Assembly (NCBI RefSeq): GCF_019320115.1
Contig: NC_089595.1
Location: forward strand, 106,895,611-106,959,610
Length of the DNA: 64,000 nt
Source: Miscanthus floridulus
Taxonomy: Eukaryota > Streptophyta > Magnoliopsida > Poales > Poaceae
Reading direction: 5' to 3'
Below, in pieces: positions 1 to 11,921 of this stretch (positions are counted from its first letter, which is position 1; every line of letters starts with the position of its first letter). The notes below the pieces were generated by a model. It saw nothing but the letters and a program-made list of their open reading frames with translations. It was not told where the DNA came from and ran no database searches. The position numbers and the translations under genes are program-made.

Positions 1-790
1 TGCCGGACTCGCCACAGTAGCAGGTCCAGACGTAACAAGGGAGGATGGAGAACCGCCGAGATGTAGGTGAGCGTGGCGGCCATCTAGCGCGTGGAGGGAG
101 GATCAAACGACTGGTGGCACAGAACTGTGGATGAATAGTAAACTGAGTCTGCAAAACGGGATGCAGAGTGCGGCTCACCGAAAACAATGAAGTTTATAGA
201 TTTATAGATAGATGCTGTAGCATCAGACGTGGAATTAGACGACCAGAAATGTGTGCAGTATTAACTTACAATGACAAGTCACCGCATGCTCGCATTTGAT
301 CTCCGTCTGTCTTCGGAAGGTCTTTGCAATACATATAGTTTTTCTTGTATTGTAGAAAGACCTATTAGTTTCGTAATTAGAAATGTATTAAATATAAGTA
401 ATAATAAAAAATGTTTTTTTTAGAATCTATCAAAAAACTGGTTGAACCAACCAGAAACGTAGCAGTAACGTTTGCAATTTTGCCTAACCGTTCATTGGAA
501 AACTGAGCCGCGGTCAATGTCTTTTCAGCTGGTCAAAGCAAGAGATTGGGCTGGCCCACTGGACACCGGCCCGATCCAAGGCCCACCAAAGTCGCTCGTC
601 CAAGGAAGTATTTCTCAAAAATAAAATAAAATCTGGACACCTCCCATTCCCAACAGGCCAGCAGGGAAGAAGAGTGACAAGCTGGGTGAATCCAAGCAGT
701 CCACCGTTAGATGAGCGGCGGGAGATGGCCCGGCGCAGCGGCGACAGGATCTGGTTGTGGTGTACGCGACGGGTCAGGAGCGGGGAGCGG
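1..790. other. Intergenic DNA upstream of the DUF1639 gene
   Basis: I see no gene here. Positions 340-420 are AT-rich. From about 660 the sequence becomes GC-rich, as expected for a grass core promoter next to the following gene. Open frames in this stretch are short and show no recognisable motif. Confidence 0.5.
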
Positions 791-808
791 GGAGCGGGGG
801 AGAAGGCA

Positions 809-819
809 TATAAAAAAAT
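809..819 (+). promoter_or_regulatory. TATA box of the DUF1639 gene
   Basis: TATAAAAAAA follows a purine- and G-rich stretch. It lies about 240 bases before a good splice donor (GTAGGT at 1058), which would end a non-coding leader exon of roughly 840-1057. The start of transcription is inferred, not seen. Confidence 0.6.
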
Positions 820-1057
820 GCGAAGGCCTTCTTCCTCTTCCTCACCTGGCATCCAGAGAGGAAGGGGAAGGAGGAACTTGGGGGGCGCAGAGGGGGCGTC
901 CGGAATTTCCTCTGCTTCCGTTTACCGTGAAACCTTTGCCTTAAGGAAGAATCCGTGCCTCTGCTTGATCTGTGTTCTTCTGGAGGAGAAGAGAAGCGGA
1001 GGAGGATTTATAGAGCTGGAAGGTGAATTGGGCACAGAGACGCGCAGTATTTTGAAG

Positions 1058-2329
1058 GTAGGTACTGCTCTTCCCAGTCCGCTAAACAGCGGTTCCTTTG
1101 CTCTTTTCCTTGATCGTTGCTGTATGCAGCTGTAATTTTGGCGCGGATTGGAGTTTGGAGGTTCGCACCATGATGGCAAGTTTTCTTTGGATTTCGTGAT
1201 TTGTTTGAATTCTCGATGTGTAAGGTTCTTCGTGGATGGTTGTTCGATCTGAACGATTCATCCCCTTTTTTCTTGCTGGGATTGGATTCTCTCCCACTTT
1301 CAGCTCTCTTCCTATGCTGGGATTCCTCTGGTTTTGTGATCCCGGGATCCCACATGAAGTGCGGGGATATCTCAAGTGGATTATTTGATTTCGATTCTCC
1401 GGGAGCTGCATTTCGGCATGACTTGAATCAGTTTGCGCTGCGATCAAGCGCAATCTGAGTTGCTTGACTTACGATTCCCGTGATTTGGAGTTGGTTGGGA
1501 ATTTACTGATTCGGATCGAACGATTTGGCTAACAATCTTTACCAATTTTCACTTGGTATTCCTTGGTTGTTCGGTCGGAGAAGGAAGGAGAATCTGGAGT
1601 TGTTTAGGTTGGTTGTTGGTTGTGGTTTGGATCTCCTCCGTTTCCCCCTGTTTTTTGTCTGGCGTTCTGTATCATATTCGTTAAGTCTGCCCATTTCAGT
1701 CTTTCCCCCTTTTACGAGGAAGTTGTTCTGTTCCTTGCTTGATTTGTCTTTCTTGTTCTATCCAATTTGTTGTCGCTCTCTCAAAATCTCCTTTCCATTT
1801 GATTGTTGAATTACTGAGAACGCAAAATTGTGTATAATACACCGAAGAGTCCAGATTTCATTTGATTGATCGATTGCTTGTTTTCTTCGATTTTACTCTT
1901 GAGCTAATGAGTTAAATTGAGCTCAGTTACATTTTTATTCTAATTCGATCTCTTTTAGCCTTTTTCTGATGTGACATGGGTTCAATCAGAAAGCCAGCAG
2001 CTCACCATATGTGATCAGTCAGTTAAAACCGAGTTGGAATTTAGTGTTCATACCGTTTTAACTCAGGATTTGATTGGTCAGTGGAATCACTACCCGTTTC
2101 CAAAATATACTTTTTTTTTGGTAAAATCAAACTGAAATTTGGCGATGGCTCATCCCCTTGCAATCAGTGTCCTACCTTTCAGTTTCTCCTCCTTTGCGTG
2201 GCTTTGCATCAATCTATGCAGAGAATTAAAGCAGATGACTTCTCCTCTGATCTTGAGGTTTTTTTTGGATGATCTGATATGAGCTAAACTTTCCCAGCAT
2301 TTCATCCGTTCCTCTACATGGAATTTCAG
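1058..2329 (+). other. 5' UTR leader intron of the DUF1639 gene
   Basis: The donor is TTTGAAG/GTAGGT and the acceptor is GAATTTCAG/CTCG, 11 bases before the ATG. The interior is T-rich with no long conserved frame. Long leader intron next to the promoter are common in grass housekeeping genes and can raise expression; whether this one does is unknown. Confidence 0.65.
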
Positions 2330-2340
2330 CTCGTCGCGAA

Positions 2341-5300
2341 ATGGAGAAGGAGGCGAGGAACCACTACCACACGCGGGGCTCCTCGCGCGGCGGCGGCGGG
2401 GGCACCGCTGCGGAGCGTGACCTGCTGTTACAGTGGGGCAACCGGAAGCGCCTTCGCTGCGTCAAGGTGCAGCGCCGCGACGTCGAGGCCGCCGCCACCG
2501 CGGCCGCCGAGAAGGCCCAGCGCCGCGCCGCGGCCGCAGCTGCCGCAGCCGCCCAACACCACCCAACCGGTCACACCCACCACCGCGTTCTCAGGTCTGT
2601 CTCTCTTTTTTTTTTTCGTTCGTTCCTTCGTGGTGTCGATGTGCCCATTGCGTGTGCCGCCTGGCTCTCTGCATGGTTGCTTTGTTTTGGTGGCTACTCG
2701 TTAAACTAGTGCCCATTTTTGGGCTATTTGGTACAGCAACAACTGGGATGTCACGTGATGCCGTCCTGGGCACGTGGCGTCGACAAGAAAAGGCAGAGGC
2801 CTGATCTGGTTTCGTTTTGATTTGAGAAGAAATTCGATTTGAATGAATGGCGGACAACTAGACATCGAATTCGAAGATATGGTCTGTCTTTATCCTGAAG
2901 AGCTGAAAATACCAAAGTTGCTAGTTTTCTGGTAGAGGAGCCGCATGTTAGGCGAAGCAGTGATGTTTTTTGGTTTTGTTGAAGCATGATTGCCTGATTG
3001 GCATGGGTTGGCCTATGGTGGTGATTGGTCCAACTTTTTCTTCCTCCAGAGTATAGAGTATGGAGTAGTCCGTGCCCAGTACTGCCGAATTCAGTATTTG
3101 TTGGTTTTTACTTGCATCGCTAAAATTGGGCCTGTTTTTTTTTCCCAAAAAAGGGGTCTGGAAGGCTAAAAGAAGATAGTGTTTAGAACAGAAATCTTGA
3201 TATTAGTTACAAACACTGAAATTAGAAGCTTGTTTGGCTTATCTCCTCTCCTTTTCATTCCAGGTGAGATTGATGTCTGGAGTTTAAGGACCAACAGGCT
3301 CCTTATCTCCATCTTCGATCGATCCAGCTATATCTGTATTTGGATTTATTCTCTGAATTTTCAGTATTTCTAGCTTATGTGCCAATTTGATTTCTGCATC
3401 ACATGACTTACCTGACCTTTTGTTGGTACAGTTTTCTCAAACTGATATGTGATTTTTCTTCACTGAAACTATTGCAAAAAAGAACTACGACACTGCTGTC
3501 AATAATAGCTTATCGGTATTCTCTTAAAAAAGGACTTATCAGCATTACGATAAATGTTGATGGCTGAGTGTTCTTTGCCTTCAGATGTTGCTATCTTTGG
3601 ACTCTAGTCACGTCATATCAACTATATTTTGTTGACTAATTTTGGATTCCGAAGAAAACACCAATTTTATCTTGAATCAGTCACCACCACACGTATAAGT
3701 GGATGGTGAGGGCCTGTTCATTCATTGCTCTTCCTTTTGCCTCCTTGAATTCATAGCTTGTTGCCTGGACAGCACAAAGCGTTGATATAGGTAGTAGGTG
3801 GAAGTTTTTGCCTTCTATGTTGCCCCTCTCCCCTAAACTGGAGGTGAATCATGAATTTATGCAGTCTGCCTATTTCAGAATTTAATCATATTTTGAAGTT
3901 AATTGTGCATGAGGGTTAAAAACTATTTGAACGTCATCTTTCTTGCCAGAAGATTGAACTGCAGTATTATGTCCCCTTTTTCATTTAAAAGTATCAAAAT
4001 TCATGCATTCTATGTTTACTGGAAAACTCAATGAATCAAATTTGAAGAAATATGTATTGTTTGCACATACTTTTCCATTAATGTGAACAACTTCAGTGTG
4101 TGTCACTTCCTTCTCTTTGTCATGTTTGTTCTTTGCTAGGTATTATGTATGACTTAGAGCAACAAGATGTGTGTTTTTTGTAGGATAGATTAAAACTAAT
4201 AATTAGGCATTCTCTCTGCATCCCTTCTAATCTATGTTGTTACTGATTTTGTAGGAACTCAGAAGAGTTTGCAATCATGAAATCGCCAGCACGGCAACAA
4301 CAGAACAACAGGATCCACACGGTTGCTTCACCAGACAGGGAGTGCCCTGGTAGAGGTAACAACAACAACAACGGAGTTCCACAGACCTATCCAGATGACA
4401 AGAAAGGCTCTTCGTCAGGGAGTGAGGGGTCCATCTGGCCGAAGTTTGCAATCACCCTATCAAACAGGGAAAAGGAAGAGGATTTCCTGGTGTTCAAAGG
4501 ATCCAAGCTGCCTCAAAGACCCAAAAAAAGAGCCAAGGTCATCCAGAGAACTGTCAATGTATGACCCTCTCACAATAGCTTCTGATTTGAAGAAATTATT
4601 TTCCGTTAAACTGAATGCAATCAATCCACATCAATGTGCATAGGGTATTATTTTGCTGTCCATGGTGAACTCTCTCCGTCTGAAAAGAACACAATTCTTG
4701 CTTCCTGAGGAGTTAAACAATTTCAAATTTGACTAAATGATATTATTTTTTTTTAATTTCGTCAAACTGAAGAAAGTTTTGAGTTGTCGCAAACCTAGAA
4801 TTCTTTTTTTGAATAGAGAGGGAGCAGGTAACAAATAAGTATACCTTGCTTCACACAGAGAGATTCCAAACACATAATATGCAAATACCAGTAGACAGCA
4901 GTACTGTGCATGTTCATTAAAAAAATATACTCCAAACTATAGGGTATAATTTTTTACCAATGTTGTAAATAACTTTGGTTATGCTTATTATAATAGATAC
5001 AGCCATACAGGGCATCAGGTCACATGGAGGCCGCCTCTGTGCACTCTGTCTGATCTGTCCCCTGAACACCGGAGACCTGCAAATAAAATAGCGCTCGGTG
5101 GATACCTGGACATCTGATTTGCTTGCCAAGAGCACCCATAGCCCACAGCATGCTTCTGTATGAAGCAAATAAGTTTGTTTAAAAGCTGATGCCCCCCATC
5201 TGGTTGTCCCCTAGATGCTTGATGAGTTGCACTGCTGGTTGCTACTATTTGAAACTGCAGAACTAATTTACTAGTCTTGATGTTATCAGACAATATTGTG

Positions 5301-5777
5301 ATTGTTGTATTGATTAGCTATATCAATTTAATTCATATCTAATCAATTTAATTCATATCTATTATCTTTTTGAGAGAAAAGAATATATTAGATATGAACT
5401 AAACTGATATATTACTCCTGCGTGATTTGTTTTGAGGTCCAAGCATCCATGGAACTAAGCTTAAGAAAACTCTCTAGTATTTTTATATGTATCTCTTGAG
5501 TTTGTATATGAGAAAAACCATCATTCTGTGATTCTTGCATAAATATTGTTCATCTGCAGTTTGTATGCCCAGGAACGTGGCTATGTGACTTGACTCTTGA
5601 AAGATATGAAGTCCGAGAAAAGAAGGTTTCCAAGAAGGTGGGTGGATTGTGGAATGTCGATATCCATCAATTTCATACTCTTGGAGGAATTCATTCAGTC
5701 AGCTGACATTTGAACTGATTTTGCAGCGCCCCAGGGGATTGAAAGCTATGCACGACATGGATAGTGACTCGGAATAA
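2341..5777 (+). CDS. DUF1639-family protein, 228 aa, four coding exons
   Basis: Coding exons are 2341-2594, 4255-4558, 5560-5637 and 5727-5777. All introns are GT-AG, and the phases join without a break to a TAA stop. A leader intron (1058-2329) separates the ATG from the promoter. The N-terminal third is low complexity, with a Gly run, a basic RKRLRCVKVQRR patch and long alanine runs encoded by GC-rich DNA. The C-terminal 60 residues carry the conserved signature: LPQRPKKRAK, then CPGTWLCDLTLERYEVREKK on exon 3, then RPRGLKAM and an acidic DMDSDSE end on exon 4. This is the plant-specific DUF1639 (PF07797) pattern. The family has no established biochemical role; the basic patches suggest a nuclear or nucleic-acid-associated protein, which is inference. 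AATAAA at 6168 is a likely poly(A) signal. Confidence 0.9.
4665..4830. mobile_element. Degenerate Stowaway-like MITE in the second coding intron
   Basis: Starts CTCTCCGTCTGAAAAG and contains a TTTGACTAAAT core typical of grass Stowaway elements. It ends with a weak inverted match (GAATAGAGAGGGAG). Both ends have decayed, so the boundaries are approximate. Confidence 0.4.
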
Positions 5778-6409
5778 AGAAGAAAAGAGCATTGAACATG
5801 AGAAGCTGAATATTAGAAAGAAGGCCAGGACAGATCCAGCAGATGGAGGCCGGCGATAAAGCATCCTGATTGAATGAATGGCCTGATCAATGGGTCACCA
5901 CTTCTCGTGATTGCTACTAAAGATCAATTTGTTCCAAAAGGACTAGCTTGTGGAGATCGGAGGACGACCGAAATGTAAGGAACTTTACGGAAGAAAAGAG
6001 AGGAGAAACACAGGAGCTGGAATTCCTGAACATTAGCAACCATTCAGTTCCCTGTAAAGCAGCAACGCTGTTTTGCAAGCCTCTCGTGTTAATTTCGCGC
6101 TGCCAAATATCAACGTGATCACGAAGCTAGCCAGTCCTGGCGCGTCTAGTTTGCCGGGTTATCTGACAATAAAAATTAAAGTGAATCTGAATGGGCCTTC
6201 CATAGTTTCTTTTTTTCCTCGTGGTGCTGTATAAAGGTTCAGTGTACATTCATTCAGGAGCATGAGACGGTGTCGAGCACTCCAGTGTGAGTGGATCAGG
6301 ATTCAGGCAACACAAATGATTGGACCTCTGTGTAATTCAGGACAGACAGACTTGTAAATTTTGGAAGTTTCAGTAATATTTTAAAGTTTACAATTTATAC
6401 AGATCTACC

Positions 6410-6899
6410 TGTTAAAGTCTTTAGGACCATCCGTGGTGTAGATCAGTGGGGTTTCATTGGGTTTCTCATAGAAATGGTGTGTACAGAGAGGGAGAGGGAG
6501 AGGGAGAGTTAGGGTTAGGCACTGACGATCGGTAGGCATTGAGGAGGTGGATCCGGCCATCACAGGTTCACCGGTGAAGATCTGCGCTAGGCAGCGACGG
6601 TCGGAGAAGAAGGGCATCGCAGTGGAGACCGGGGTGAAGACGGTGGTGGCGCAGTGCCGTGGCAGCGGCGGTGCTTTCCGTCACTGGCTGTGCCCCTCTG
6701 TTAGATCGGAGTAGGGTTTGCCGGTGGGGCGTACGGCTCAGGCCAACCTCGTACTGAGAGCCGCCGGCCCCCACCTCTATTTAATGCGCAGTGTGACGGG
6801 GGCCCGCCAGCCATAGATGGACTGAGCGCCCCCGATCAGGGCGCGAGGTCAAGGCCCAAGTGGCCGTTGGGCCACTATGGTTGGGAGATCAAACCAACA
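6410..6899 (-). repeat. Copia 3' LTR (element orientation)
   Basis: TG...CA repeat of 490 bp matching 11922-12415. On the + strand it is followed at 6900-6910 by TTCTCCCCCTT, which is the polypurine tract AAGGGGGAGAA on the minus strand. This fixes the element's direction. Confidence 0.93.
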
Positions 6900-7118
6900 T
6901 TCTCCCCCTTGATCTCAACTCATACTTTAACTTTAAACTTGGACTTTAATCCCTTTCACTTTTATTTGTTCCATCACAGATTAGTGCATAGAGCATGCTT
7001 CATCGTCATAGTCAATCGCCGATAGACTAAACAACTACAATACACATCTCTGTTCTGAAACAGATTCTTTAACTTTTGGGTCCTTTATTGTTCGAAAATC
7101 ATATGTTATACCATAAAC

Positions 7119-8620
7119 CCATGTCGACTATGTGTTCTCTAAACACACTGGGTGATAAGCCTTTTGTATGCGGATCCGCAAGCACTTGCTTGTTACTTTA
7201 ATACTTTTAGTATGATTCCGGACTTTCTCCTTCACAACGTATAACTTTAACGTCAATGTGTTTGGCACCACAATTGACCCGTTGTTATAGGAGTGAACTA
7301 CTTAAATGGTTATTGTTGTTGTATATCATTATCAATTCCGGGTATAAGTTCTTTTAACCATTTCGCCTGCCCTTAAGCCTCATAACAAGCTATACTGTGG
7401 GTATGCATCGTTGATGACACCACAACTGTTTCTTTGGAGCTTTTCCACAATAAAACTCCAACTGCGAGTGTTAGCTACTATGTGGATTTCGCTAAACATC
7501 TCGTCAAAATTTAACATTTGTACCCATAACTATTTGAGAGTACTTATTCTTTCTTACTCACCATGAGGCATATAAATCTTTGCACAGTTGCAAAACATTC
7601 TCAACTCCATTCCAGTGATCTATATCTGGACTAGACTTCTGCCAAAATATCCCGGATACATGAACTATGTCAGGGTAAGTTCTTACTTATAAGCATTCAT
7701 TAAGCTTCCAACAGCTGAAGCATATAGGACGTCCTTTTGATCGATCTCACATTGGTTCTTGGAACACTGAAAGTTCCCAAAAGTATTACCCTTGACTATA
7801 GGAACAGACGTAGGTTTATTCACATATATATACTTTATTTTTTTAGAATCTTCTCTAAGTATACACTTGAGATAGTTCTAATACCCCATTTCCTTTTATC
7901 TCGGTAAGTTCCAATTTCTAGAACGAATGACGCTTTACCAAGATCATTCTCATTGAAACTTGAGGACAATAATTGTTTCTTCTCCAACAGTAGATTAACA
8001 CCACTACTAGCGAGTAAGGTGCTATCCACGTGCAGGATTAGGGAAATTGATTTCCCATGTTTAAACTTTGCATAAATACAATTATTCTCTACATTCTCTT
8101 TAAACCCAAACTTTCTTATTGTACTGTCAAACTTCAAGTACCAATGTCTTGAAACTTGCTTTAATCCATAAATGGATTTCTTCAGGCAACATCACTTATG
8201 TTCTTTTCCTTCCACGACAAAACCTTTTAAGTTATGCCATGTAAACTTTTTCATACAAATCCCCGTTGAGGAATATGTCTTTACATCTTTCTGATGTAAC
8301 TGTAAATCATAGTGTGCCATTAACGCATTATGATTCTTAAAGAATCGTTGCATTCTCATTATAATCTATTTCTTCTCTTTATGTAAATCATTTCGCCACA
8401 AGTGACGCTTTATAGCTTTCCATATTCCCTATGGAGTCACATTTGTCTTGCAGACCCATTACAGCCTACTGTTTTTGCTTCATTGGGAATTTCTACTAAG
8501 TCTCAAACATCGTTGGTATTTATCGATTTCATTTCATCTTCCTTTGCTTCTTGCCATTTAGACGAGTGAACGCCTCTCATGGCTTTTTCAAATGAGGTGG
8601 AATTACCCTCTATTTGAATT
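7119..8620 (-). pseudogene. Copia RT and RNase H remnant
   Basis: Read on the minus strand from about 8620, copia RT landmarks appear in changing frames. First come KWQEAKEDEMKS- and TVGCKWV-like segments. The 7835-8137 frame follows, with KFGFKENVENNCIYAKF, LILHVDSTLLASS (where intact elements have YVDD) and YLEKILKK. Near 7119-7192 the RNase H end appears (VLADPHTKGLSPSVFREH). The catalytic aspartates of the YVDD box are lost, and there are several stops and shifts, so the gene is dead. Confidence 0.8.
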
Positions 8621-9609
8621 TCTTTCTTAACATTGACTCCTTAGTCACCAGAAATATCTTATTTTCTTATTCTTTGAGACCTTTTAGGGCCTCGTGGCAC
8701 TTCTTTCATATGGGGCTATTGTTACTCTTCATTGCCAAAAGACAATTGTTCTATAGCCTCCTATATCACAAGATCCTTATTTACTTATTCATCTTCTTTA
8801 AGAGCTAACATTAGATGTTGTATATGTCATACAACATCAACATGTATTAAGCAATTTGTTGCTCTAAAACACTGTAGTGGATATGTAATCCCACTTCTAT
8901 TCAAGCCTTAGGTATCTACATACCATGCTCCCCCAGATTACTCCATCTTCTGTAAAGATGGTGTATCTTCAAATTTCTTATTTTGGGTTTAATCTGCTAA
9001 AAAAACTCATATGGCGCGTTTAGCACCGCCTTGATAACTCTAAACTCGTTCAGTATGAATACTAGCCGACTATGCTATCTTCCTATCGGAACTATAAAAG
9101 GTCTAAAAATTTAGCTATTTCTTTACTTTAGGGGTATCGTTATTATGACCGTCTTACTCCCTCAACGATCACATTCATCTTTTATAGTTACTTTTACCTT
9201 TAATGCATAGTATGCATTGCATTATCTGAAGTATGGGGAAGTATCTTTCTTATTTGTCTTTCTTAATTAATCTTACATTCTCCCCCCTCAAAAAGTGGTA
9301 TGAACTTTTCTACCACAATTTCGAAACATTCAGAACTCTTGTGAATGAGAAAACTTTGATTACTTACTTCATCCACATGATTACATCATGCAAACAAAAT
9401 TTGTATGGGAGTACATTTTTCTCATTACACTTCAAAACTCAACATAGTCTATTATTATCAATACTTCTGCAAGTCACGCTTGCATATCATTATTATCTTT
9501 TGGTTCACATGCAACTTTCTTTTGTTCTTAAACTCATTGAGTACTTAATGACCATGACACAATCAGAGTGTACGGTCAATACTAGGATAGCATAAGAGCT
9601 ACCCCAAAC

Positions 9610-9790
9610 TTCTCTCCATGTGCGGGATACACTTAGAGCACATGAGTCATCACATCCTTCTCCCGCCATACGGGATAAGTACTATGCCAACTTTACCCCG
9701 CCATGCGGGTATTTTCTCAAACTTTTTCCTCCATGTGGGTACTATGACAAACTTTTTCTGTCATGCGAGATAATTCCCTTGAACAGACAT
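9610..9790. repeat. Five degenerate ~35-bp repeats inside the copia element
   Basis: Units share the core CGCCATGCGGGTA followed by ACTATGCCAAACTTT (near 9616, 9660, 9698, 9728 and 9760). They lie between the gag remnant and the pol region, where the copia frame is lost. Confidence 0.5.
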
Positions 9791-9985
9791 AAATATCAGG
9801 ATTGGCTCATGTTCAATCATCAAATTCAGAAATAAATTCGAATATTCTTTTAACACACATGTTTAATCATGTATATGACTTTTACAACTCTCATAAGTGA
9901 AATTGAAAATTAATTCTTCTTCACAGATGGTACATAAAAGACATTTATCAATGAAGACTCTCATTGATCTATCTCTTTTTTTGGA

Positions 9986-10189
9986 TCAATATCCTAGAAT
10001 TCTTTTCTTTTCAAGCCATTCTTTAAAAAGAACACAGTCCCTTAAGCAATGGCATTCTTTCATACATAACTTACCCTTAGGCATTTCATCATCTGAGTCA
10101 CAAGTACCTAGCTTATTTCTCTTACTGCCTTTAAGAATAAAAGCATGGAGGTCTTTGTTTGAAAAAAAATATTCAACAATAATGCTCAT
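9986..10189 (-). pseudogene. Copia gag zinc-knuckle remnant
   Basis: The minus-strand frame contains CMKECHCLRDCVLFKEWLEKK. This resembles the CCHC knuckle followed by K-x-WLEKK seen in copia Gag just before the protease. The spacing is degraded. The position, upstream of RT in element orientation, fits. Confidence 0.5.
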
Positions 10190-10199
10190 TAAACTTTGA

Positions 10200-10740
10200 A
10201 AACTTTATGTTCTATTCTATATCACCGTTGGGCAGAAATAGAATAAACATCATTCTTCTACATTAATTCCACATCACTGTTGGGCAGAAATGGAATTAAT
10301 GTATAGAACCTCAATAATCTTGAAAACATAGAACTGCTCCTCAGAATTAAATTCTCGCGTTGGTTCGAATTTAATTAGAAGACAATCAACTTCATTGCAG
10401 CGGAAACATGAAAATACATTTCTCTAGTTTAAGAGCATTCCTTGATCTTTATCTTTTCTCTGAAAAATTGGTCACTTTGATGCAAAATTCATCAGAGATT
10501 TAAACTTTAAACATAGAACTCATAGAATTATAATATTGTTATCATCAACGTTGGTCAGAAAATAACAATACCATAATTTAATTTTAACTATCAACCGACT
10601 ATTTCTCCAATTAAAAAAAATTCCAGTTGGTTCCAATTTTAACTGGAGGATAAACTTTTCATCATTTACTGAATAACTATAACTGCTCTTCAAATTAGAA
10701 GACAATAAACCTTTAACTTCGCAGCGGAAAAAAAGAACTC
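10200..10740. repeat. Diverged two-copy repeat in the copia 5' internal region
   Basis: The motifs GTTGG(G/T)CAGAAA, AGAACTGCTC, TTAGAAGACAAT and GCAGCGGAAA recur in the same order in two blocks, about 10210-10420 and 10500-10740. No coding frame is visible. Confidence 0.5.
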
Positions 10741-10829
10741 ATTTTCTTGAATTTTACCCATAGGGAAAATTACTTTTCTAATTTCTTTTGAGCCAATTTC
10801 CATTTTTCGATCTTCTGGAAAAAAGAAAA

Positions 10830-11830
10830 AACAAAAAATCGGCTCGCGGGCTTAATCTGACTGTTTCGGCCCAAAAACCAGCAAAAGCCGGCTTGGCCCC
10901 CCACTCCACGCGCGCAGGCCGCAACGTGGGCCTGGGCCGGCAAAGCTCCGCGCGCCAGCGCGCCCGCCTGGGCTGCGACGTGGCCCGATCAGCCTCAGCC
11001 GTTCGCGCGCGTCGCGTGAACAAAACGGCGACCGTAGCGGTTGGCTTCAAACCCTAGTCCATTCGTCTCTGTGCTCTCTCTCTCATCGCCGCTCTCTCTT
11101 CTCTCCTCAGCGCAGCGCAGCCGCAACCGAGCGAAGCAGTGGAGAGGGCAGCCATGGCGCCGTCGCCGGCCCCCTTGCCGGCGTGCGCGCTCCCCAGCGG
11201 GTGAGCGCGCCACCGTCGAGCGGCCTGGCCGCGGCGCTTCTTTGGCTGAGCCCGGGCGGACAGCTCCCCTGGTTCGGTCTTCTTCTCCCACGCCGATGAA
11301 AGGTCTCCCCAGGGCACGGCGAGGTAGACCACCCCTTCCCCTTCTTCCCCATCAGATTTGGTTCTCTTTTGTGTTTGGATTGAACCGATTTCATTTGGGG
11401 ATCGAAGTTAGGGTTAGGGTTTCGGGTTAGGGATTCACCCTGTTCTTCTTCTTCCCCGAGTCTGTAGCGGGTTAGGGTTCGGATCTCATCGTTTTCTTGA
11501 ATCCGAGCCCTCTGTTTCCATCTTCACCCAGTTAGGGTTAGGGTTAGTGAAAACCCTAGTCTGTATGCTCAGATCCGAAAGGATCTAATCCGTTCTTTTC
11601 TTTTCTGTTCTTTTGATTCTCTTCCCGCGCGTCAGCAAACCGGCGGTGGGTGCTCCATCCCGCGGGAGGCGGTAGTGATGGCGGTGGGGAAACCTTCCCT
11701 GGACCATCCAATTTCTTTAGGGTTAGGGTTCTTTAGGAGGGTAATTCGAATCGAATTCGAATCTCCTTCTTTCTTTTTCTTTCTATCACCCAATTAGGGT
11801 TTAGGGTTCGATGAACCCTCTGTATTTCTT
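10830..11830 (-). other. GC-rich copia leader with telomere-like motifs
   Basis: The leader between the primer site and gag. The half next to gag (10840-11330) is strongly GC-rich. The half nearer the LTR carries interspersed runs of the GGGTTAGGGTTAGGG type near 11408-11433, 11470, 11530-11547, 11721 and 11797. The open frames here lack recognisable domains, and I consider them chance products of GC-rich DNA. Confidence 0.6.
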
Positions 11831-11903
11831 TTTTTTCGATCCGAACCAGATCTAACTCATCTCCTTCTACACTGCTACCCCTGACACAATCCACACACTA
11901 GAT

Positions 11904-11920
11904 CGGTGGCTCCCATACCA
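11904..11920 (-). promoter_or_regulatory. Copia primer binding site (tRNA-iMet type)
   Basis: On the minus strand one base separates the LTR from TGGTATGGGAGCCACC. This resembles the TGGTATCAGAGC primer site used with initiator methionine tRNA by most plant copia elements, with a few changes. Confidence 0.75.
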
Positions 11921-11921
11921 A

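Noticed and set aside
674..1135. 153-residue + strand open frame over the promoter of the DUF1639 gene
   Set aside because: It overlaps the TATA box, reads through a good splice donor and has no domain. It is a chance frame.
2318..2804. Alternative frames over the first DUF1639 coding exon
   Set aside because: Shadows of the GC-rich exon. Only the 2341 frame joins with exons 2-4 and gives the conserved domain.
11041..11430. 129-residue frame and minus partners in the copia leader
   Set aside because: They lie between primer site and gag in a GC-rich leader, show no recognisable motif, and include telomere-like words.
11408..11433. True interstitial telomere
   Set aside because: Runs are short, interrupted and interspersed within a retroelement leader, not a continuous TTTAGGG array.
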